Source of the DNA: Pseudopithomyces maydicus
Lineage: Eukaryota > Ascomycota > Dothideomycetes > Pleosporales > Didymosphaeriaceae
Assembly (NCBI GenBank): GCA_026873275.1
Contig: JANTUC010000014.1
Location: forward strand, 62,001-126,000
Direction of reading: 5' to 3'
DNA length: 64,000 nucleotides
Shown: positions 1 to 11,537 of the stretch, in pieces
How positions within the stretch are numbered: position 1 is the stretch's first letter
Layout of the letters: every line of letters starts with the position of its first letter
Position numbers and translations under genes: made by a program
The notes under the pieces: generated by a model
The model's input: the letters and a program-made list of their open reading frames with translations, nothing else
Told to the model about the DNA's origin: nothing
Database searches by the model: none

Positions 1-729
1 AACAACGCATGTAGAAAGACTAGCCACGAAAATAGAATTTTAAAAAAGAGAAAGACTTAGCAATTTGTTTGAAAGATTTTGGTAGGGCTACAGGTTCTAT
101 TGAAGTAATCGATTAGCAAGTGATTCGTTGCGTCTGGTTTGCCTTTGGCTGGAGTTGGCATGACCTGTACAGGTTCTTACGATGTTAATTGAACACCACC
201 TTCCATCCTCGTAGTGATGACGTAACCAACTCATCTCAACACCAGCCAATAGCAATCAGACACAACGAATTCGTCAAATAATATCGCAACAAGCAAAAAA
301 CCAGATACCACTGTATTCACAGGATTTGCGCTCTTACACACCTATTCACATGATCATTCACATTCATGGCCCTCGTAGAGCATGCGATTCACGTTATGCT
401 ACATAATACAAGTTTCGGTGTCAATTTAATGTAACCCGGTTGCATTACTTCAAATACTATTAAATCTTTTCTCCCGAATTTAATTATTGAATACTCCCAC
501 TTAGCGCCATGGTCATGAAGCCAGGGTGATTAGTTTGCATGATATCCCCGGTATCGAGGATAAAAGGAGCCAAATGACCACCCAGATAGTTATACACAAT
601 AACACAACTAACAAGAACAACCCCCATCCCACGTAAGAAAATATTCTTATAAGCAAATCGCTATCTCAGCAGTATTGAACAAGGGAAACACATCTCCAGA
701 ACATCTCAAATCATATATTCCACTACAAC
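1..729. other. AT-rich intergenic sequence
   Basis: No open frame of useful length or recognised element was seen on either strand. The stretch is AT-rich and gives no repeat structure by eye. It probably includes the upstream region of the small gene that starts at 730. Confidence 0.5.
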
Positions 730-1083
730 ATGGACATGCTCCAGGACATCCTCATGGCCTGTCGGGATCTTGAATACAGGAAGGATTACCCAGACTACAC
801 CCCAGTTTCTCAGGGTCAAGAATGGATCCAAATTCACGAGTATTCTGGCGTCAATTACCTCGTGTGTCTGTTTTTCCAATGGAATCCGAGCTACGATGGG
901 TACAAGAGTCCACAGCTATGGTTCCGTTCGGGGGACGTAGATAACGAAAAGATTGATCACTTGCTTGCCGAGTTTACACGCTCACTTGAGAACACTGATA
1001 GGCCTACCTATGAACCACCCTATGAAGTGAAAGCAAATATTCTTACATGGTTTGGGGTGGTAGCTAAATGCTATCCAAAATAG
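730..1083 (+). CDS. small hypothetical protein (117 aa)
   Basis: An uninterrupted ATG-to-TAG frame encodes 117 residues with no signal peptide and no known motif that I recognise. Its centre, an E-W-x-Q-I...Y...L-F-F-x-W pattern at about residues 31-52, resembles the pattern E-W-T-H-I...Y...L-F-F-A-W in the C-terminal half of the gene at 2150-2947, and the flanking residues also align loosely. I infer that the two are diverged paralogs, this one lacking the acidic N-terminal region. The composition (aromatic-rich, mixed charge) looks like a folded protein rather than random translation. Function is unknown, and it could be a truncated copy rather than a working gene. Confidence 0.45.
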   Translation: MDMLQDILMACRDLEYRKDYPDYTPVSQGQEWIQIHEYSGVNYLVCLFFQWNPSYDGYKSPQLWFRSGDVDNEKIDHLLAEFTRSLENTDRPTYEPPYEVKANILTWFGVVAKCYPK

Positions 1084-2149
1084 ATGCAAACACTAAGGAT
1101 GAATGAGTCACTGGGTATGATACGTGAGCATCGACATGTTCTGAAAGGCAACTCTCAGATATTCAGGTTTCTTTTGAGTGGGCTCTCAAGCAAAGGGTTT
1201 GTAATATGGGCTGGAGTGACGTGGTCCAGTGTTCTATATGTTTTCTTTATATGCCTCACTATATTTCTCTTAGAGAGCAGCTCTACTTTGAATGAAATAT
1301 ACTAGGTTTATCCAAAGATTGTACTCGTAAGACATGTGAGATATGATTAGAATGAAAGAGCATCAACAAAGAAATATGCAGTCATTGGTTACTGATGAAA
1401 GCAAAGTATTGGACGTTCATGGCTTGATTCTGGGAACAACAAGAAGTGATAGATACAGCGTGGAGTTTCAGCACACGTAGGGAAGGTGTAATAAGAAGCA
1501 GATGTGCAAGGGCGTACGATTGATACACATATATTACTGAACTAAAATTAGTGGACTATTGTGCGCGGGCGGTGGTGGGTCACGATTGGTTGCGAACGTA
1601 CCTCAAAAATTTAGGGTAATGTTCTCTTCAAACTATTTCCAAGGTAATTTATTTCCTCATCACTGGTTTATTGTGTCTACAGCTAGGCTTTACTGCCCTC
1701 TTCTCTGATCCATGTCTTCAATATGATATATCAAAGATGTTATATTTATTAGAGGAAGGTGTACTGTGAACGCTATAAGGGAAGAACTGTAGAAAACGGT
1801 TGTTTACACGATCACTTACGTGCTGAGTAAACAATTGGAGTCCAAAAGAGTATATCAAAACTTGCAAACCAATGAATATTCACGCGGGTGTGCCCATGTT
1901 TGAATATCTACCTGTGAGTTCCGGGCATGAATACTGATCATTCAATGGTCTAACGTGAATTCGAGGCTCCATTTTACATATAAAGAGGATACTTGTTCGT
2001 ATCAGAGTTAGACACACAGGAAGATAGTTCCAAAAAGGTCCTACACTTGAAGTTGAATTCAATCCAAAGGCGCGTCATTCTGAGACTACCTAGCACCTCG
2101 ATTGATAACTTCTGTTCCAGCCAATAACCACACGAGTCACAGCTACAAG
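1084..2149. other. intergenic sequence
   Basis: One open frame of 73 codons directly follows the preceding gene (1084-1305) and includes a hydrophobic stretch, but nothing else supports it. The remainder contains only short frames. No repeat or RNA gene was recognised. Confidence 0.45.
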
Positions 2150-2947
2150 ATGGATGTCGATTTACAAGATCGTTATCACCAAGAGGAGGCGTACAGAAAG
2201 CGAAAAAAATATGAGGACGAGATGGATGATGAGGGTGATGAGGGTGATGAGGATGAAGAGGATGACGAAGACGACGAGGATGATGAGGATGATGAAGATT
2301 ATGAAGACAATGGAGAAGAGGCAAACGAGGAAGACGAGAATGACGAATATGACGAATATGCGGAAGATGATCAAGGCGAGAGACAAGATTCAGATTTGAA
2401 AGTGGTTGTGGATGAGGAAAATAAGATTTCACAATTAATTACGACGCTGCAACAGTTCAAGGATTTCGATTTCGACAAGGTGTGGCATGTCGGCTTGAAC
2501 CCGGTAGTGGACAATGCGGAAAATTCCGAAAAATCAGGCGAAGACGACGATAGTGAATATCGAGAAGATTCTAGTGTCGACTATGGAGATGATCTTTCTA
2601 TGGAAGATGCAAGCAACAACCAGCAGGGCGAAGGCGAATGGACTCACATTTTTCTCTACCAAGCGAGGACTTACGTTTTTCGTTTGTTCTTCGCTTGGCA
2701 CAAAAACAAGGGTAAAACACCCAGGGTTGAATACATGAATTTTTGCGCAGATCACCAGTGGATATTGGTAATGCTACTCGATCACCTGAATAAAGAACAT
2801 TATATTCCCGGCCAAAAGGACGACAATGGCGAGTGGTTTAGGTGGAAAAATGCGAATGGGGAGGGGTTCAACCTCGATATACAAATCTTCCACCGTGTGG
2901 ATCAACAAGAGCAGCGGAATCGACCAGTGACGTCGATAGAGAGATGA
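2150..2947 (+). CDS. acidic hypothetical protein (265 aa)
   Basis: The frame is open further upstream from a non-ATG codon, so I start at the first ATG (2150). Residues about 20-80 are an almost pure Asp/Glu tract encoded by imperfect GAT/GAG/GAC repeats, which makes long spurious frames on both strands. The C-terminal half (about residues 100-265) is an ordinary mixed sequence containing E-W-T-H-I, then a tyrosine, then L-F-F-A-W, followed by W-F-R-W-K; this half resembles the 117-residue protein at 730-1083. No catalytic motif is recognised. The acidic tract would suit a nuclear or chromatin-binding protein, but that is inference from composition only. The repeat tract is prone to length change. 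Confidence 0.55.
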   Translation: MDVDLQDRYHQEEAYRKRKKYEDEMDDEGDEGDEDEEDDEDDEDDEDDEDYEDNGEEANEEDENDEYDEYAEDDQGERQDSDLKVVVDEENKISQLITTLQQFKDFDFDKVWHVGLNPVVDNAENSEKSGEDDDSEYREDSSVDYGDDLSMEDASNNQQGEGEWTHIFLYQARTYVFRLFFAWHKNKGKTPRVEYMNFCADHQWILVMLLDHLNKEHYIPGQKDDNGEWFRWKNANGEGFNLDIQIFHRVDQQEQRNRPVTSIER

Positions 2948-4230
2948 TTCCAGGGGTGTGGTATATTTCTGTGTTCGGATACAAGAGCATTCCCCGACGG
3001 TGATATATCCTTCCCACACGATTGAGTTTATGTTGAAACGTATTATACACCGTCTTCCTCTTTTCTTTGCTCCATTTCTCAATATCTCTGTTTACACATG
3101 TTTCATGCTTTCAAAAGAAGGACAGGGTTTTCCCAACAATCATATTCTCACCAGTCCAATCTACATCCTGTGCCTTTTTCTAATCCTATCAAACATTTAA
3201 TCTTTAGTTTTCCTACTTCTGTTTTTGTGGAAAGGCTACATCCAAAAGCCGTATCTAATAGAGAAAATTAGTCACGTGACCTAATCTAAGGTCTAAATAT
3301 AAGAAGTCTAAAGACTTAATTATTTAATCCTATTACCTAACCTAAAAGTAGATAGTTTTTTTATAAAGCCTAAATTTCTTTTATAGAAATCCAGCCAGCA
3401 AATCACCACTTTTATCTATAGAAATACACTGTCGGTTCCACAGCTCCAAAGTTTTCTATATAAATCAAGCTGCTTGTATCATGTGGCGATATATAAATAA
3501 ACAACTTCAATCACTAGCAGGGACAGGCTCCGCGCCTCTCCCTTGCCCACTCGAGTTATTATTTCTGGTTATCAATTCTTATGCACCACTGACCCACCTT
3601 ATACTTTAAATTCACCCCTGTATAACCTCACCGCACTTTTAACTACTACCGCTCTAGCCTACCCTAGGCCATTTACCCGTACACTAAGTATTGATTTTCA
3701 AATCTTTATATAATGCTAAGCCGCCACGGTGATTTTGTATATTCCATAATACATATGCCAAACAGCGTCCCTGTTTTACCTCGTATTATCTTACCACATT
3801 CTATTTCAACCGCACAATATTATATATAGGAAGCGCACCTCTATCTTACAGAATCTATTCTATTTCAAGGCAGAGATAACTGTTATTCGTGTACTCTAAC
3901 TATATCCTTGCGAAGGTAATAAACAAACTAGATAATAATTTATATTATCTCTTTTACCATCAATGTGCCAACTCTAGCAGCCCAAGGCAAATTATCCAAT
4001 AGTATACTAAATGCAGCGAATTCGTCGAAAAAATATAAAAGAGGATTAAGTCAGACCGAGCACGAGAGGGTAAATGGAATTGATGAATTAGTTAGGACAG
4101 TAGTAGTAGACGGTCAATTCCATACATATAGAGTAATCAATCATTATCATTTCCCAGTTGACCCACATCCCTCACGCCCAACAATCTAAACCTACACACT
4201 GGTATCTATGTATATCAACCCAAACGCCTA

Positions 4231-4364
4231 TTTTCCTTCCTTCCTCCCTTCCTCCCTCCCTCCTTCCCTTATTTTTTCCTTCCTTCGTTCCTTGCTTGCC
4301 TTCCGTCCCTGCTTCCTTCCCTTCCCTGCTTCCTTCCTTCCCTTCCTCCCCTCTCTTCCCCTCT
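4231..4364. repeat. (CCTT)n polypyrimidine low-complexity tract
   Basis: About 130 bases made almost wholly of C and T in imperfect CCTT/CCCTT units. The open frames across it are artefacts of composition. Confidence 0.85.
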
Positions 4365-4550
4365 GCTATATGTCCACGCAGAATCGAAAAACAAAATTAA
4401 AATAGAAAAGCCGCACAAACCAGCCACGGCAAACAAGATACGCCCTTATCTCTCGCTCTCGTATCGGCGATTCTCCAAGCTCCATCTCGCAAATCACGAC
4501 CTCAAACCTTGCGCAAGGTCCGTGCACCGTGTGAGCCGGTCGCGACTGCT

Positions 4551-4651
4551 GCATGCATGCATGCATGTACGCACGCGCGCACGCACACCGGTGACGTGTG
4601 CGAAAAACCCCGCCGACCGCATTGTGTATGTATGTATGTATGTATTTATGT
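4551..4651. repeat. GCAT / CGCA / GTAT microsatellites
   Basis: Short (GCAT)n, alternating GCAC and (TGTA)n runs lie downstream of the wc-2 stop codon, probably in its 3' flank. Confidence 0.75.
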
Positions 4652-4768
4652 ACGGATGTCCATGTTGTGTGAGTGTGAGTGTGTAGGGTGCTGTGCCGGG
4701 GCGGTGGTGGATCGCGGTGGTGTTGTGCGGACGGCGAGGGCAGCGGGGGAGGCGGGGGCATCGCTGGA

Positions 4769-6266
4769 CTAGCTGCTGGTGCTGGTGTGCATGGGGAGGG
4801 TGGGGGTGTGGTTCGACGATCCGTTTCCGCCTGTGAGGCTTTGCTTTTTCTTTTCTTTCTTGGCCCAGCGGACTGCGGGTGGTTAGTATTTGGGTGTCTG
4901 GGAGGGTGCGGGGTAGGGTAGGGTAGGGTGGAAGAGACTCACGGCCGCAGGCGTTGCATAGCGTCTTCGGACCGTTGGGACCTTTTCTCCACTCGGGGGA
5001 GTCGAGGGTGCCGCAGTCGGTGCACACGTATTCGTCGGCTATCTTGAGCTTTTTCTTCTTGTCCGAGGGGGTCCGGCCGTCGCGGTCGAGGGAGATTTGA
5101 ATGCCGGCGTCGCCGCGGATGAGCATCGGGCTGTGCTCGCCGGTGCTGATGCCCTGCGAACGTTCGCCGTCCCGGTAGCGCAGACCGGTCAGCATCTCGA
5201 TGGTCTCGAGATGGGTGGCGCCCTCGTAGCGTGCCATCTTATCGTTGATGCTGTCGGGCTTGCTGGCGGCGAGGGCCTCGTCGAGGTTCTGGCGGGTGAG
5301 GGCGGTATTGGAGACGACGGGTTTCGCGGGCGGTGGCATGGCAGTGTAGGCTGCGAGGGCGCTCGCGCTCACGCTCTCGGACTGTGTCTGGCTATCCGAG
5401 TGAGCAACGGAGGACACTCCGTCGGGCTTCTTCTGCCACTGGCGGTCCTGGGCGTCGGCCTCCTCCTGCTCCTCGCGCTTGAGCTCGGCAATGCGCTTCA
5501 TCAGGCGCTCGTTTTCAATCTTGTGCTCGAGGAAGGAGTCCAGCAGAGAGGCGTTCTTGGTGGGATAGGGACGGGCCATCATGAAGAAGCCGCGGCAGTT
5601 CATGGTGTTGGGCGGGGCGAAGGCGCTCGAGTCGTTGCTCAGGTGGGGGTGGCCGTGGGCTTCGAAGATGGCCCAGGTCTCGTCCATCTTGCGGAAGCGG
5701 TAGAAGAAGCGCAGCGGATTGCCGCTGGCGATGCTCTCGTTGAACTCTTTGACGAAGATGCCGCTGTCGTCCTGGTGGATGAACTCGCCGACGAAGCGGC
5801 CGACGAGCTGGTGCGGGTCCCAGCCCGTCAGCGTCTTGCACGAGGGCGAGGCATACATGAAGCGGCCGTCCGGGGTGAGGATGTGCAGGAAGTCGCGCAG
5901 CTCTTCGAGCACGCGCTGCGACCAGTTGCGGCGCTTGGTGAACTCGGTGAGGGTGCTGCCGGACGGGTTCAGGCTGGGCGCGCCGAAGCCGGTGGGCAGC
6001 GGGCCAGCGCCAGCGCCTGTCAGGCCTGAGTCGAGCTGGTAGACATCGCCAGGCTGCTGGAGCTGCTGCTGTTGCTGCTGCTGGGGGTAGGGCGAGGTTG
6101 CAAAGGGCTGCTGTTGCGGGGTCGAACCGGACCCGTCGTCGAGCTGCGACAGGTCCATGTCCATTGGCATCATATCCTCGAGCGACATGTTGAGGTCGGA
6201 TTGTTGGTCCGGGGGAGTTGCGGCATGGGCGCAAAGCCTGCCATCTGCATCTCGATCAGCCTTCAT
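4769..6266 (-). CDS. wc-2: White collar 2 (WC-2) blue-light/clock GATA factor
   Basis: WC-2 partners the photoreceptor WC-1 to form the nuclear white-collar complex, which binds GATC-type light elements and drives light responses and the clock. Two exons are inferred: 6266-4943 and 4872-4769 (475 aa). The intron has a GTGAGT donor and CGCAG acceptor and falls inside the zinc finger; splicing restores the expected L-R-W-A-K-K-E-K-K-K basic tail, whereas read-through gives a meaningless 147-residue extension. A Gln-rich N-terminus is followed by a PAS domain (about residues 125-215), then a single GATA finger C415-x2-C418-x18-C437-x2-C440. Length is a little under the roughly 530 residues of Neurospora WC-2. 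An alternative start is the methionine 26 residues later (M-S-L-E-D). It is divergent from rad50 across 591 bases. Confidence 0.93.
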
Positions 6267-6857
6267 CGCGATGCAGTGCCGCGCACCCTAGGACCGGACC
6301 CTGGTGCGACGGCCAGACGCACGAGCATACCTCAGCGGAAAGCGAACCGCCATTTTGGTACATGGCGAAGTGGTCTGATAGCTACCATGGGCTGCGGGAG
6401 ACGGGCGGTGGAGGAGTGAGACGTCGACTTCTCTGCGGTCAAAAGACCTGCACCGCCGCCGGCGATACATAATATATGACGAGGGACGATCGATTCTCAG
6501 TACATCGACTCGATCCCGCCAGCAAATCGCCGAGCTGTGGCGCGCGAGCGTGCGCGGGCCACCTTCGATTAATAACCATGCTGAAAAGGAAAATAGACCG
6601 CTTTTTTCTCCCAGAGGCCATTTAATGGAATCGCCTCTAGTGTGCTGTCTAGCTGGCCCATCGAAGGCGTTTGCACGTGATACCGTGTCGCAGCTTGGCG
6701 TCGTGGCCCGTGCTGCTCTCATCGGGCTGCTGCCTCGCGCCGTGCTTTCAAAGGCGACGCGTGCTCTCCGCCCCAGCACTCATCCGCCATCTGGATAACA
6801 CACCCGTCTTGATCAACTACGCGTGTGCGGCGGCGAGTGCCCACCACAGCCTCCACC
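6267..6857. promoter_or_regulatory. divergent intergenic region between wc-2 and rad50
   Basis: This 591-base gap must hold the promoters of both genes, which are transcribed away from each other. A GATCGAT (6488-6494) and a TCGATCCC (from 6510) sit about 20 bases apart; paired GATC-like words are reminiscent of light-response elements bound by the white-collar complex, but such words are short and expected by chance. The antisense frames here are not supported. Confidence 0.4.
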
Positions 6858-9800
6858 ATGTCAAAAATCGACCGCATGCAGATCCAAGGGTGCGTTACCA
6901 ACATGCCGTACAGCGGGTCCCACCAGACACTGACAGTCCCAGCATCCGCTCCTTCGGACCCAAGCAAGGCGAGACCATCGTCTTCAATACACCCCTCACC
7001 CTCATCGTCGGTTGGAACGGCTCTGGCAAAACTGTACGTCGATTCTCCAACTTGGGAAAGATCCGCCCACACCACGTGACCAGCTGACTCTCTGTAGACC
7101 ATTATCGAATGTCTCAAGTATGCTACCACCGGAGAGCTGCCGCCAAACAGCAAGACGGGCGGTGCTTTCATACACGACCCCAAGCTTGCTGGCGAATCGG
7201 AAGTGATGGCGTCTGTCAAGCTCTCTTTCCGGTCCACCTCCAATGTACCCATGGTCGTCACTCGAAAAATGCAGCTCACCGTTAAGAAAAATTCACGCTC
7301 GCAGAAGACCCTCGAAGGATCTTTGTTGATGCGGCGCGACGGTCAGAAGGAGTCCATCTCTTCACGCGTCGCCGAGCTGGACCAAATTGTGCCCCAGTTT
7401 CTTGGAGTCTCCAAAGCTATATTAGAGAATGTCATCTTCTGCCACCAGGAGGACAGTCTGTGGCCTATGAGCGAGCCTGCCAATCTCAAGAAGAAGTTTG
7501 ACTCAATATTCGAAGCCGACAAGTACACCAAGGCCATTGACAACATTAAACTCATTCGCAAAGAACACACCGCCAAACTTGCTGTCTTTAGGGAAACTGA
7601 AAAGGCAGCTAAATTCAACCAAGAGCGCGGTGCAGAAGTCGAGAGCAAGTTGGGGAAACTCTATGACGAAATCGAAGCAGAGGGTACTGGTCTCCGAGCC
7701 CAGCACGCTGCGGCTGAGGAGCAGGCCAACGAAGCAAAAGACAAAGCCCGAGAAGCCTTCAGGCACGCAGCTAAATTCGAACAAATTGTGGGTCAACTTG
7801 CTGGGAAGCGTGTAACATATGCAGCCAACCAAGAAAACGTCGTCTCATTGGAAGAGAACTTGAAGATGATGGCAGAGGATGATGATGAACTGGAAACCAT
7901 GTTGGAACAGTATGCAGAGCGCGTGCAAAAGTACCAGGAACAGCAGGACGACTATAAGACGCAATATCGTGGCTTGCAAACAGACCAACAGGCAAATCGA
8001 AATGCCCTGGGTGCCAAGCAGAGCGAAGCCGGCAAACATGAAGCAGAGCAAGAGCAGCACGCTCGTAACCTTCTGAAGCGTGAAAATCTTGTCAAGGAAA
8101 CTGCCAAACGTCATGCTATCCGCGGATTTGACCATGATATAGACGAGATGCAGATAACCGAGTTTCAGCAAATTCTTCGAAAACTTGCACGCGATCAGAA
8201 CAAGGTCTTGGAACGCGCCCGCGCAGACGCCCAAGAAGAGCTTGCTCAAGCTCAAACAGAAGTCAACGGCTTGAGCGAAAAGAAAGCCGGTCTAATCCAG
8301 CGAAAAGACCTTTCCAAGGCGCAAATCGCCACCAACGATAAGCGTATTGCTGACTTGGCTTCGGCAATGAGCAATATCCGTGTCGATGAGGGCGCCGAGG
8401 CGATCATATTGAACAAGAAAAAGGCCACTGAGCAAGAATTAGAACAAGCCAGTGCAAACTCCGACAAAGCCGATTACGATAGCAAGATTCAGCAGATTGA
8501 AAACACGGTGCATACACTAGAAGAAAAGAAAGAGCGCCTAGATACAGAGCTGGTCGATGCGACGCAACTCGCTAGCGAAACGGCTGAGATTGATTTCACA
8601 CAGAACAAGCTCAAAGACACTAAGCATAGTCTCGATACGATGAAATCCGTCCATTCAGCGCGCATCGCTCATATCATTGATCCTGAATGGGACGTCGCAA
8701 CATTAGGCAATGTTTTTCGCGACGTTCTTGCTCAGAAAACCGCAGATCTAAAGGATGCAGAAGACAAGCGGGAAATCTCCCAAGACAAGCTGAACCAGAT
8801 CAGCTTTAAACTGTCTGCTGTTGAGCAAGAACAAAAAAAGAAGCGTGTGGAATACACCAAATACAAGGATGCGGTGCTTGACGCTATGCACGCGGATGAT
8901 ATCACAGAGTTCGAAAGCGAATTGCAAGAGCTCGAAGAGAATTACGAGATAATGTCTTCCGACCAAGCCAAGATCAGCGCACAGTTGGACTACTTCGAAC
9001 AATGTTTAGACACAGCTCAGAAGCACAACCAGTGTCGGCTGTGTAAGCGAACACTCAAAGATGAGAAGGAATTTACGAAGACGAAGTTCATGGACAGCTT
9101 GAAAGGCATGATTGCACGAGCCTCGCAGAACGTGGAAGAAGACCTTCAGCAGGTTACTGCTGAACTGGAGAAAGCACGAAATGCCAAGCCTAGCTACGAA
9201 CTTGCAAAGCGTGCTGAAGAGGTGGATCTTCCAGCGCTGAAAGCACAGTACGACAAGCTTGTCTTGGAGCGTAATGCTGTTAACAAGCAGTTGGAAGAGC
9301 ACGACGCCACCATCTACGAACTCAATCAAGCAAAGCAAGAGGTTGAGTCGCTATCGACAGACATTCGGTCTATTGTCAACTCTTATAACGAAGCGCGTGA
9401 GCTAGAAGATCGCATTGCGGGACTCAAACAGAAGCAAAAGACTGGTCGTCTCTCTCGAGGCATCAATGCTGTGCGTGAGGATCTCCAGAAGGTGACCGAC
9501 GAAGGTCGCAGCGCCAAAGCTACATTGGCTGCTCTCAGCAGCGAACGTGACACGTTACGGAAACTTATTGGCACACTTGAGCTGCGAATCCGCGATGTCA
9601 ATGCGGAACTTAGTTCTGCCCAGTCAAGCCTGAAGGAGAAGCGTACTCTGGCCGAGCGCATTGAAGAGTTGAAGCACACCAACTCTGTGGAACGTGAAGC
9701 AATTCGTGGATTTGAAGCGCACATTCAAGAGCTTGAGCCGCAATTAGAGCAAGCTCAAGCAAAACACAAAGACATCAACCGGCGGGGCAATGAACGTGTC

Positions 9801-10994
9801 AATCGCGTACAAGAAGAGGCATCGAAGCTTTCTGACAGCGTCCGCCAACTTACTAGCGCAGATCAAGACATATCTGCGTACATAGACAAGGGTGGGCCAA
9901 ACCGTCTAGCTCAAGCTCATCGCGACATCCAGAATATTCAGAAGGAGATTCAAAACATCGAAAAGGAAATGTCTAGCGTCGCACAGCAAGTCAAACGTAC
10001 CGAAGAGGCGTTGGGCGGTGTCGAACATACCAAGCAATCAATCTTTGATAACCTTCGATATCGAAAGGCGAAGCGGACCTTAGGCACATTGGCAGAAGAG
10101 ATTCAGCAACTGGAAGAGCAGAATGCCGAACAAGATCAAGCCTATTGGAATGCAGAAGCCGAAAACTGGGATGCAGAACACCAGCTGATCCATGTCAAAA
10201 TGATTGAGACAAGCACTCGGATGAAGGAACTGGATGTGCAGATGAACGAGCTCAACAAAGAGTATGTCGCACATTACAAGAATGCTGCACATAATTATCG
10301 TGAAGCTCACATCAAAGTCGAAACAACTAAGGCGGCTTGCGATGATTTGGCACGGTACGGCAGCGCGCTTGAACAAGCCATTCTCAAGTTCCACTCCATA
10401 AAAATGGATGAGATCAACAAGATCATCGACGAGTTGTGGCGCAACGCATATCAAGGCACTGATGTCGATACGGTCCGAATCCGTTCTGACAACGAGGGCG
10501 TCGCGAAAAACCGCACCTATAACTACCGTGTCGTGATGGTCAAGCGCGACAACGAAATGGACATGCGCGGCCGGTGCTCAGCCGGTCAGAAAGTCCTCGC
10601 TTCAATCGTCATCCGCCTGGCGCTCGCTGAATGTTTCGGCACAAACTGCGGGCTCATCGCGCTCGACGAACCGACTACCAACCTTGACCAGCAGAACATA
10701 AAGGGCCTTGCTGAGTCTATCAGCAACATCATTCAGATCCGCCGCAAGCAAGCTAACTTCCAACTACTGATCATTACGCACGACGAGCAGTTTCTACGCG
10801 AGATGAATTGCAGTGATTACACGGAGGTCTACTGGCGCGTTGGCCGCGACCAAGACCAAGAGTCGTACATCGAGCGGCAAAACATTTCAGAGGTAAACGC
10901 TCTCCTTCCTCCTTTCATGCTCAACATTAGCCGCATATATATTCGCAATCGAGCTATCTGGCCAGATTACTTACCCGCTTGATAGGTCGCCTGA
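6858..10994 (+). CDS. rad50: DNA double-strand break repair ATPase RAD50
   Basis: RAD50 is the SMC-like ATPase of the MRE11-RAD50-NBS1 complex, which tethers and processes DNA breaks in the nucleus. Exons inferred: 6858-6889, 6943-7033, 7098-10892, 10986-10994 (1308 aa, the normal family length). The first junction rebuilds G-I-R-S-F-G-P and the second joins Walker A, G-W-N-G-S-G-K-T (residues 34-41), to T-I-I-E-C-L-K-Y-A. Long coiled coils flank the zinc hook C687-R-L-C690. The ABC signature D-M-R-G-R-C-S-A-G-Q-K and the Walker B/D-loop (I-A-L-D-E-P-T-T-N-L-D) lie near the C-terminus. The last intron leaves a three-codon final exon; without it the protein would end at 10982 with an unconserved tail. 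Tryptophan as the second Walker A residue is unusual. Confidence 0.97.
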
Positions 10995-11537
10995 TTCTGG
11001 GACCTGGACATCCACAATACGAATTTCAACTGTCTGCATCCACCGGCGTATGGGAAATGGGGCATCCTGGTATAAGCGTTATAGCATGGTCATGCATGGG
11101 AAGGTGTTTTGGTCATGTCTTCACGGTATTCGCTTAGGGTAAACTGACACTTTGGTTGTGTCCAATACATACTGATTACAGTCACTTTGCACTCATTGTT
11201 CGCTAATTCACACAGCTGCCCAGCTCACTTGCTTTGCGACCCTCTCTGTCACACAAACAACTTACAAATATATTTGACAATTTCCGCGCAGCCCCCTAAC
11301 CCAGACAATGAAATGACGGTAGTACATTTGGCGCTTTGTCATTGGCATGCCCCGTCGTGACGAAAATGCCGTTTGCAGCAGAGACAAAGGCCGCCTGCAT
11401 CTTTGCGCGGGCTACGGCGCCAAGACGGCGCCGCAGCGTCGCAAACAACAAACTCTCTACTTGGAAACAGAGACAGGTGTCGATCCTGCGTATAGACTTC
11501 ATACTGTTTTGAACTTGAAATAATTTCGCGACTGATA
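10995..11537. other. intergenic sequence between rad50 and the first kinase-like gene
   Basis: It contains the 3' flank of rad50 and the presumed promoter of the next plus-strand gene. Nothing else was recognised; the minus-strand frames entering from 11296 are shadows of the Glu/Gly-rich start of the next gene. Confidence 0.5.

Larger units (their letters stand above)
2948..4768. other. gene-free AT-rich island followed by low-complexity DNA
   Basis: From about 3230 to 3960 the sequence is strongly AT-rich with many short TA-containing words and almost no open frames, resembling DNA decayed by repeat-induced point mutation, though no transposon protein is recognisable. A 74-codon frame at 3965-4189 is unsupported. 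From 4231 the sequence is pyrimidine-rich CCTT repeats, then the downstream flank of wc-2. Confidence 0.5.

Noticed and set aside
5097..6029. 310-codon plus-strand open frame
   Set aside because: It is the antisense shadow of the GC-rich wc-2 exon and has no motif of its own.
10893..10982. C-terminal 30-residue extension of RAD50 by read-through
   Set aside because: A consensus GTAAAC..GATAG intron removes it, and RAD50 proteins normally end soon after this point.
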